Positions 5,413 to 9,360 of a DNA stretch of 9,360 nt are shown here, one piece after another; within the stretch, counting starts at the first letter, position 1; each line of letters opens with the position of its first letter. The stretch spans positions 1 to 9,360 of the forward strand of contig JBJMJE010000262.1 in assembly GCA_045806505.1 (NCBI GenBank). The letters run 5' to 3'. The notes beneath the pieces were generated by a model. That model did no database searches. It was not told the origin of the DNA and saw only the letters and a program-made list of their open reading frames with translations. Position numbers and translations under genes: made by a program. This DNA is from DASVFB01 sp045806505. GTDB taxonomy: Bacteria; Actinomycetota; Thermoleophilia; Gaiellales; Gaiellaceae.

Positions 5413-7883
5413 GCGCGGCCGACGACGAGCTTCACCGTCATGTTCGCCGCCGCCGCGACGCCGGCGCGCGGTCTCTGCGCGAGCACGCGCCCCGGGACGC
5501 CGTCCGTCAGGCTCGTCACGCGCGGGTCGAGGTTCAGCTTCCGCAGGCGCTGCCGGGCCTTCGTCAGCTTCAAGCCCACGACCTTCGGGACGACGCCGTG
5601 GGTCGCGCGCGGGACGACCAGCATCACACGGTCGTACGACGACAGCCGACCCCTCTTCGGATACTGCGCGACGACGACGCCGAGTTTCTGTCCCGCCTTC
5701 GCCGGCTTGTAGACGTACGACGGCGTGAGCGGCGCCGCGACGAGCGTCTGCAGCGCGAGGCGCACCGGCTGGCCCACGACGCTCGGCACCTCGACCTCGT
5801 TCGGCTTGCAGTCGGCGCGCTCGGGCACATGGCTCGGGAGAACCTCGACGGAGAACGTGTTGCGGCACAGGCCGTTGTCGAGCTGGAGCTTCCCGTCGCG
5901 CAGCACGACGTTCTGCGTCGTTCCGTAGAGCGCGGGCGGCGACGCGAAGTACTTCACCTCGTTGCCGTCGGGAACGGCCGGCTCCCGCAGCGCGCGCTGC
6001 ATGAAGGTCTTCCAGATCATCGCCGGGTACGTTCCGCCGGCGACCGGATCGCCGTGGAACTGGTTCGTCATGGGGACGAGCTTGTTCGGATAGCCGACCC
6101 AGACCGCGGTCACGAGTTGCGGCGTGTAGCCGACGAACCACGCGTCGCCGTAGTTCTCCGTCGTGCCGGTCTTGCCCGCCGCAGGGCGATCGGGGAGCGC
6201 CGCGCGCGTGCCCGTGCCCTCGGTGACGACGCGCTGGAGGATCGAGTTCTCCGCGGCGACGGTGTCCTCGCGAAGGACGCGCCGCGACCGCAACGCATTG
6301 CACGTGACGTGTTTGTCGTCGCAGTGAAGTGTGACGGCGCTCTTCCCCCCGACCGCGAGGATCGCGCGCGGCCGGTTCGCGATGCGCCTGAAGGAGCCGT
6401 CGATGCGGAACCCGCCGTTTGCGAACGCGCTGAACGCGCGCGCCATCTCGAGCGGGTTGACGGCCTGCGCGCCGAGCCCGATCGAGAGATACGGTCGAAG
6501 CGGGCTCGAGATCCCGAGGCGGTGCGCCGTATGCACGACGTTGTTCGGGCCGACCGCCTTCGTCAACTGACCGAAGACGCTGTTGTCCGAGTGGATCGTC
6601 GCCTGCTGCAGGTCGATCGTGCCGAGGTAGGAGCCTTCGTAGTTCTCCACCGGCCACGACGTCCCGTCGAGGAACAGCGTGATCGGCTTCGAGACGAACG
6701 TCGTCCCCGGCGCGATCCCTTCCTCGAGCGCCGTCGCGAGCACGAACGGCTTGAAGGACGATCCGGGCTGCCGCTCTCCCTGCACCGCGAGGTTGAACTG
6801 CGACCGGCGGTAGTTCTCGCCTCCGACCATCGCGAGCACCCGGCCGTTGCGCGGATCCATCGCGACGAGGGCGGCACTCGGGGCGCCGGTCCAGTCGAGC
6901 CATTTCGCGATCGCGTCGCGCGCGTCCTGCTGCACGCGCAGGTTGATCGACGTGCGCACGCGCAGGCCGCCGCCGAACACGGTCGACGACCCGTAGCGCT
7001 CGACGAGCAGCTGCTTCACGTAGTTCGTGAAGTACGGCGCCTTCAGGTTCTGGCTCGTCGGCAGGCGGACGTCGTCCGGCTTTGGCAGCGGCGCGCGATT
7101 CGCCCTGACGAAGTCGGCGTGCGTGATGTGGCCCTGGTCGAGCATCGCGAGCAGCACCGTCCGGCGACGCGCCTTCGCAGCACGCGGATGGGTCGCCGGA
7201 TCCCAGCGCGACGGATCCTCGGGGATGCCGGCGAGCAACGCGGCCTCCGCGAGGTCGAGCGTCTTCGCGCTGTGCCCGAAGTACGCCTTCGAGGCGGTCT
7301 CGACGCCGTACGCGCCGTTGCCGAGGTAGATGGTGTTCAGGTACGCGGTGAGGATCTTCAGCTTCGACCAGTGGCGTGGTCCCGACTCGAGCTGCCACGC
7401 GAGCGCCGCCTCCTTGAGCTTGCGCGAGATCGTCCGCTCGTTGTGGATGAGCGCGTTCTTGACGAATTGCTGCGTGATCGTCGAGCCGCCCTGGACGGTG
7501 CTCTTGTGGCGGACGTCCTCCCAGAGCGCGCGCACGATGCCGTGGACGTCGACGCCGCGGTGCTCGTAGAAGCGCTTGTCCTCGACGTCGACGATCGCGT
7601 GCTTCATCCACGGCGAGATGTCGTCCCACCCGACGAGCTCGCGCGCCTCCTTGCCCCGGAGCACCGCGAGGATCGCGTGACCGTTGTCGGCGTAGACGTA
7701 GCCGTCGACCTCGCCGGCCTGGGCACGCCGGGGGTCGAGTGACGGGAGCTGTCCGGCGATCGCGGTGATCAGCCCGGCGGAGAAGGACGCCACCGAGACG
7801 AGGAGAAGAACGATCAGGAGCGCAAGGAGGCGCAGTCTGCGTATCCGGCGCCGCTTGCGCTGTGCGCGTTTGCGGAACAGCAA
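5409..7883 (-). CDS. Bifunctional class A penicillin-binding protein (PBP1A-type) with two PASTA domains
   Basis: An 824-residue peptidoglycan synthase that polymerises lipid II and crosslinks the strands outside the membrane. A very basic cytoplasmic tail (1-18) precedes one signal-anchor helix (about 19-44). The glycosyltransferase GT51 domain carries E101 in VEDKRFYEH, GGSTITQQFVKN (132-143), RKLKE (154-158) and YLNTIYLGNGAYGVETASKAYFG (181-203). The transpeptidase has the SxxK motif at S375-K378 (PGSSFKPF), SxN at S432-N434 (SDN) and KTG at 571-573. Two PASTA domains follow, about 698-757 (VPSVVGQPVRLAL) and 763-822 (VPKVVGLKLTKARQRL), which in this family bind muropeptide or other wall components. 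All four cysteines (521, 528, 673, 692) are extracytoplasmic. Start is TTG 7883 with AGGCGG just upstream; it gives a normal N-terminus. The gene lies 40 bp after the anti-sigma gene and overlaps the MBL-like gene, suggesting one operon. Confidence 0.96.
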   Translation of the reverse strand: MLFRKRAQRKRRRIRRLRLLALLIVLLLVSVASFSAGLITAIAGQLPSLDPRRAQAGEVDGYVYADNGHAILAVLRGKEARELVGWDDISPWMKHAIVDVEDKRFYEHRGVDVHGIVRALWEDVRHKSTVQGGSTITQQFVKNALIHNERTISRKLKEAALAWQLESGPRHWSKLKILTAYLNTIYLGNGAYGVETASKAYFGHSAKTLDLAEAALLAGIPEDPSRWDPATHPRAAKARRRTVLLAMLDQGHITHADFVRANRAPLPKPDDVRLPTSQNLKAPYFTNYVKQLLVERYGSSTVFGGGLRVRTSINLRVQQDARDAIAKWLDWTGAPSAALVAMDPRNGRVLAMVGGENYRRSQFNLAVQGERQPGSSFKPFVLATALEEGIAPGTTFVSKPITLFLDGTSWPVENYEGSYLGTIDLQQATIHSDNSVFGQLTKAVGPNNVVHTAHRLGISSPLRPYLSIGLGAQAVNPLEMARAFSAFANGGFRIDGSFRRIANRPRAILAVGGKSAVTLHCDDKHVTCNALRSRRVLREDTVAAENSILQRVVTEGTGTRAALPDRPAAGKTGTTENYGDAWFVGYTPQLVTAVWVGYPNKLVPMTNQFHGDPVAGGTYPAMIWKTFMQRALREPAVPDGNEVKYFASPPALYGTTQNVVLRDGKLQLDNGLCRNTFSVEVLPSHVPERADCKPNEVEVPSVVGQPVRLALQTLVAAPLTPSYVYKPAKAGQKLGVVVAQYPKRGRLSSYDRVMLVVPRATHGVVPKVVGLKLTKARQRLRKLNLDPRVTSLTDGVPGRVLAQRPRAGVAAAANMTVKLVVGRA

Positions 7884-7923
7884 GCCGCCTATCGTAGTGC
7901 GGCCGCGCCGATGATCGGTGCGC

Positions 7924-8619
7924 CTAGACGGGCTGCGAGTGCAGCACGACCTTGCCGCTCGGTGCGGCTCCGCCGGGCTTCGGCTCGAGCGTCACCGCGA
8001 CGATCGCGCCGCGGGGCACGCGCCGGTCGAGCGGGATGATGATCGTGTCGCCTCCGCCTGGGAACGTGCCCGCCCGCACCGGCATGTTGTTCTTGATCAC
8101 CCACGCCTCGTAGATGCGCCCCTTCGGCGCGGCGGGCAACTCGGAGACGATCAGCGTCGCGTTCCCGCTCGGCGCGACGAGGAGCGTTCCCGAGCGTTGT
8201 CCCGTGACGCGCACGACGGCTGCCGTCGGGCTGCCGATCGTCTTCTCGATGCGCTGTCGTGCGGTCCGCTCGCGGTCGAGCGAGCGGGAGAGGTCGACCG
8301 CCCAGATGCCGAGGCCGATCGCCGCCACCGCGGCGACGGCCGCGATGGTGTAGGCGGCGGGAACCCAGCGCGGCCGCAGCGGCTTGACGTTCGGCCGCTC
8401 CTCGCGCGCCGCGTCGAGGATCCGCGAGCGAAGCTCGGCAGGCGGCGCCGGCGACTCGACGGCGAACGCGAGCGCGCCCGCGGCGCCGCTCAGCTGCGCG
8501 AGTTGCTCCTGGCACTCCGCGCACGTCGCGAGGTGCTCCTCGTAGCGGGCCGACTCTTCGCGATCGAGTGCGTCGAGCGCGTACGCAGCGGTGTAGTCGT
8601 GCAGCGTCAGTGGCTCCAT
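7924..8619 (-). CDS. rskA: RskA-like anti-sigma factor, membrane-bound with ZAS-type zinc finger
   Basis: A 231-residue regulator expected to hold the sigma factor encoded just upstream at the membrane until a signal releases it. The N-terminal cytoplasmic part has the anti-sigma zinc-binding motif H29-x3-C33-x2-C36 in EEHLATCAEC, preceded by DYTAAYALDALD, typical of RskA. A single transmembrane helix spans about residues 86-108. The C-terminal RskA domain (about 130-229) lies outside, with RIYEAWVIKNN, AGTFPGGGD and VTLEPKPGGAAPSGKVVL. The ATG at 8619 has an ideal GAGGAG ribosome binding site 5 nt upstream inside the sigma gene, and the two genes overlap by 13 nt. By analogy with mycobacterial SigK/RskA, it is probably inactivated by regulated membrane proteolysis; that step is inference here. 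Confidence 0.93.
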   Translation of the reverse strand: MEPLTLHDYTAAYALDALDREESARYEEHLATCAECQEQLAQLSGAAGALAFAVESPAPPAELRSRILDAAREERPNVKPLRPRWVPAAYTIAAVAAVAAIGLGIWAVDLSRSLDRERTARQRIEKTIGSPTAAVVRVTGQRSGTLLVAPSGNATLIVSELPAAPKGRIYEAWVIKNNMPVRAGTFPGGGDTIIIPLDRRVPRGAIVAVTLEPKPGGAAPSGKVVLHSQPV

Positions 8620-9215
8620 GCCATCTCCTCGGCCTCGCCCAGCAACTCGCGAAGTCGCGCGAGGCCGGTGAACATCCTGCTCTTGATGGTACCCACGGGT
8701 TGCCCGAGCCTCTCCGCGAGCTCGGACTGCGTGAAGCCTCCGTAGTACGCGAGCTCGAGCGCCTCGCGCTGCGGGTCGGGGAGCTGCTTCAGCGCGCTCT
8801 GCACGCGCTCGCGCTCGAAGCGGAGCCACGCGTTCTCGTCGGTCGCGTTCCCGACGGGCTCCGGCGCGAGCTCGAGCGCGTCTGCGCGACGCCGCTCCTC
8901 GCGGCGCACGATGTCGACCGCGCGCCGGTGAGCGAGCGTCAGGATCCATGTCGACGCCTTCGCACGCTCGGGCATGAACCGATGAGCGTTCCGCCAGACG
9001 TCGAGGAAGACGTCCTGCACGGCGTCCTCGGCGAGTGCGCGGTCCCGCAGCATCCGTAATGCGAGTCCGTAGACGACGCGGCCGAAGCGGTCGTACAACT
9101 CCGCGAGCGCGCTGTCATCGGAGCGCGCGGCGAGCGCGACGACCGCCTCGTCCGAGAGGTGCGCGAGATCCCGTGCCACAGGCGCCGAGCCTACTCCCGC
9201 GCGCTGACGTCCCAT
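8607..9215 (-). CDS. sigK: ECF RNA polymerase sigma factor, SigK-like (ECF19-type)
   Basis: A 202-residue extracytoplasmic-function sigma factor with regions 2 and 4 only. Region 2 spans about 37-108: AELYDRFGRVVYGLALRMLRD, then AEDAVQDVFLDVWRNA and TWILTLAHRRAVDIVRR, which bind core polymerase and the -10 element. Region 4 spans about 137-192: LPDPQREALELAYYGGFTQSELAERLGQPVGTIKSRMFTGLARLRELL, a helix-turn-helix for the -35 element. The adjacent RskA-type anti-sigma factor supports the SigK/ECF19 assignment. ATG 9215 is used here. The in-frame GTG 9179 (190 residues, beginning VARDLAHLSDEA) is a real alternative because homologues tend to begin close to that point; neither has a strong ribosome binding site (a GGGG sits just before 9215). 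The frame stays open to 9314 but that extension is low-complexity and crosses the palindrome. Target promoters are unknown; the downstream PBP is a likely target by position. Confidence 0.92.
   Translation of the reverse strand: MGRQRAGVGSAPVARDLAHLSDEAVVALAARSDDSALAELYDRFGRVVYGLALRMLRDRALAEDAVQDVFLDVWRNAHRFMPERAKASTWILTLAHRRAVDIVRREERRRADALELAPEPVGNATDENAWLRFERERVQSALKQLPDPQREALELAYYGGFTQSELAERLGQPVGTIKSRMFTGLARLRELLGEAEEMAWSH
8625..8630 (-). promoter_or_regulatory. Ribosome binding site of the RskA-like gene
   Basis: On the - strand this reads GAGGAG, 5 nt before the ATG at 8619. It lies within the last codons of the sigma factor gene. It fixes the anti-sigma start and implies coupled, balanced synthesis of the two partners. 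Confidence 0.75.
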
Positions 9216-9235
9216 AGACCCCGTTCGCCGCAGAC

Positions 9236-9251
9236 GCCGAACCGGTTCGGC
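9236..9251. promoter_or_regulatory. Perfect 16-bp palindrome upstream of the sigma gene, possible operator
   Basis: GCCGAACCGGTTCGGC equals its reverse complement without mismatch. It lies 20 bp upstream of the sigma ATG at 9215, where a dimeric regulator would be well placed to control the sigma/anti-sigma/PBP operon. If the GTG at 9179 is the true start, it lies 56 bp upstream. No regulator is identified. Confidence 0.5.
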
Positions 9252-9282
9252 CTGTCGGGCGAATGACTCGCGTGAGGGAGGG

Positions 9283-9310
9283 GACGGCGGTGTCTGCGGC
9301 CACCGCCGTC
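9283..9310. other. Strong hairpin with 10-bp perfect stem in the sigma leader region
   Basis: The arms GACGGCGGTG (9283-9292) and CACCGCCGTC (9301-9310) pair perfectly around an 8-nt loop (TCTGCGGC). There is no uridine run directly after the stem on either strand, so it is not a standard intrinsic terminator. It may be a leader RNA structure, a protein site, or an atypical terminator for a + strand transcript; none can be chosen from the sequence. Confidence 0.5.
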
Positions 9311-9360
9311 TCAATTTCGCGTGCGGTTTTTCAGACGTCTTTACGCAATTCCCACGCCTT

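Larger units (their letters stand above)
9216..9360. other. Non-coding region upstream of the sigma factor gene
   Basis: About 145 bp without a convincing gene, running to the window edge. It contains two strong inverted repeats, listed separately, and a more AT-rich stretch at 9311-9360 that may carry the promoter of the - strand operon. I searched it for an ECF-type promoter: on the - strand GGGAATT and CGTC occur, but only about 9 nt apart instead of the usual 16-17, so no promoter is called. Confidence 0.5.

Noticed and set aside
4888..7629. 913-residue open frame on the - strand
   Set aside because: Only its last 174 codons (from TTG 5412) look like protein; the rest is another frame of the PBP gene that happens to lack stops.
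5598..7742. 714-residue open frame on the + strand inside the PBP gene
   Set aside because: It is highly charged, low in hydrophobic residues and without motifs. The opposite strand encodes an unmistakable PBP across the whole span.
7884..7923. Possible terminator hairpin between the anti-sigma and PBP genes
   Set aside because: The arms near 7905-7922 pair imperfectly (a C/A mismatch on the transcribed strand) and no uridine run follows; co-transcription is more likely.
9216..9314. Longer sigma factor start upstream of 9215
   Set aside because: The added residues are proline/arginine-rich and not like sigma N-termini, and they would read through the palindrome and part of the hairpin.
9320..9356. 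ECF-type promoter (GGGAATT and CGTC on the - strand)
   Set aside because: The two elements are only about 9 nt apart, while ECF promoters need about 16-17.

Overview
This is a GC-rich window (C/G strongly favoured at third codon positions) with nearly wall-to-wall genes, 4-base start/stop overlaps and several GTG/TTG starts. Together with an ECF19-type SigK/RskA pair and a PASTA-bearing class A penicillin-binding protein, this suggests a high-GC actinobacterium, possibly of the Thermoleophilia (Gaiellales/Solirubrobacterales-like). The lineage is an inference from gene style; there is no rRNA or other marker to prove it.

The left half (35-4922) is one + strand run of six genes: a branched-chain amino acid aminotransferase (ilvE), a DegT/DnrJ/EryC1/StrS-type PLP aminotransferase, a small RemA/DUF370-like protein, an MFS exporter, a 3-methyladenine DNA glycosylase of the AAG/MPG family, and an AlkB-like 2-oxoglutarate/Fe(II) dioxygenase. 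Junctions are tight: GTGA at 961-964, CTGA at 2444-2447 if the proposed MFS start is right, and ATGA at 3742-3745. The last two genes form a compact DNA alkylation-repair pair, one excising the damaged base and the other demethylating it directly.

The right half (4888-9215) is one - strand run, read from right to left: an ECF sigma factor, its RskA-like membrane anti-sigma factor (13-nt overlap), a bifunctional penicillin-binding protein with two PASTA domains, and a small protein that looks like a metallo-beta-lactamase fold without its usual metal-binding motif (TTGA overlap with the PBP). This reads as a cell-envelope module in which the sigma/anti-sigma pair may control peptidoglycan synthesis genes. 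The two runs converge, and their last genes overlap by 35 bp on opposite strands.

The only sizeable non-coding stretch is 9216-9360, upstream of the sigma gene. It holds a perfect 16-bp palindrome and a perfect 10-bp-stem hairpin that no gene explains. I saw no tRNA, rRNA, CRISPR array, insertion sequence or phage gene. The most noteworthy items are the RemA-like protein with a helical tail, the MFS gene with no ATG/GTG/TTG for its conserved N-terminus, the degenerate MBL-like protein tied to the PBP, and the palindrome upstream of sigma.
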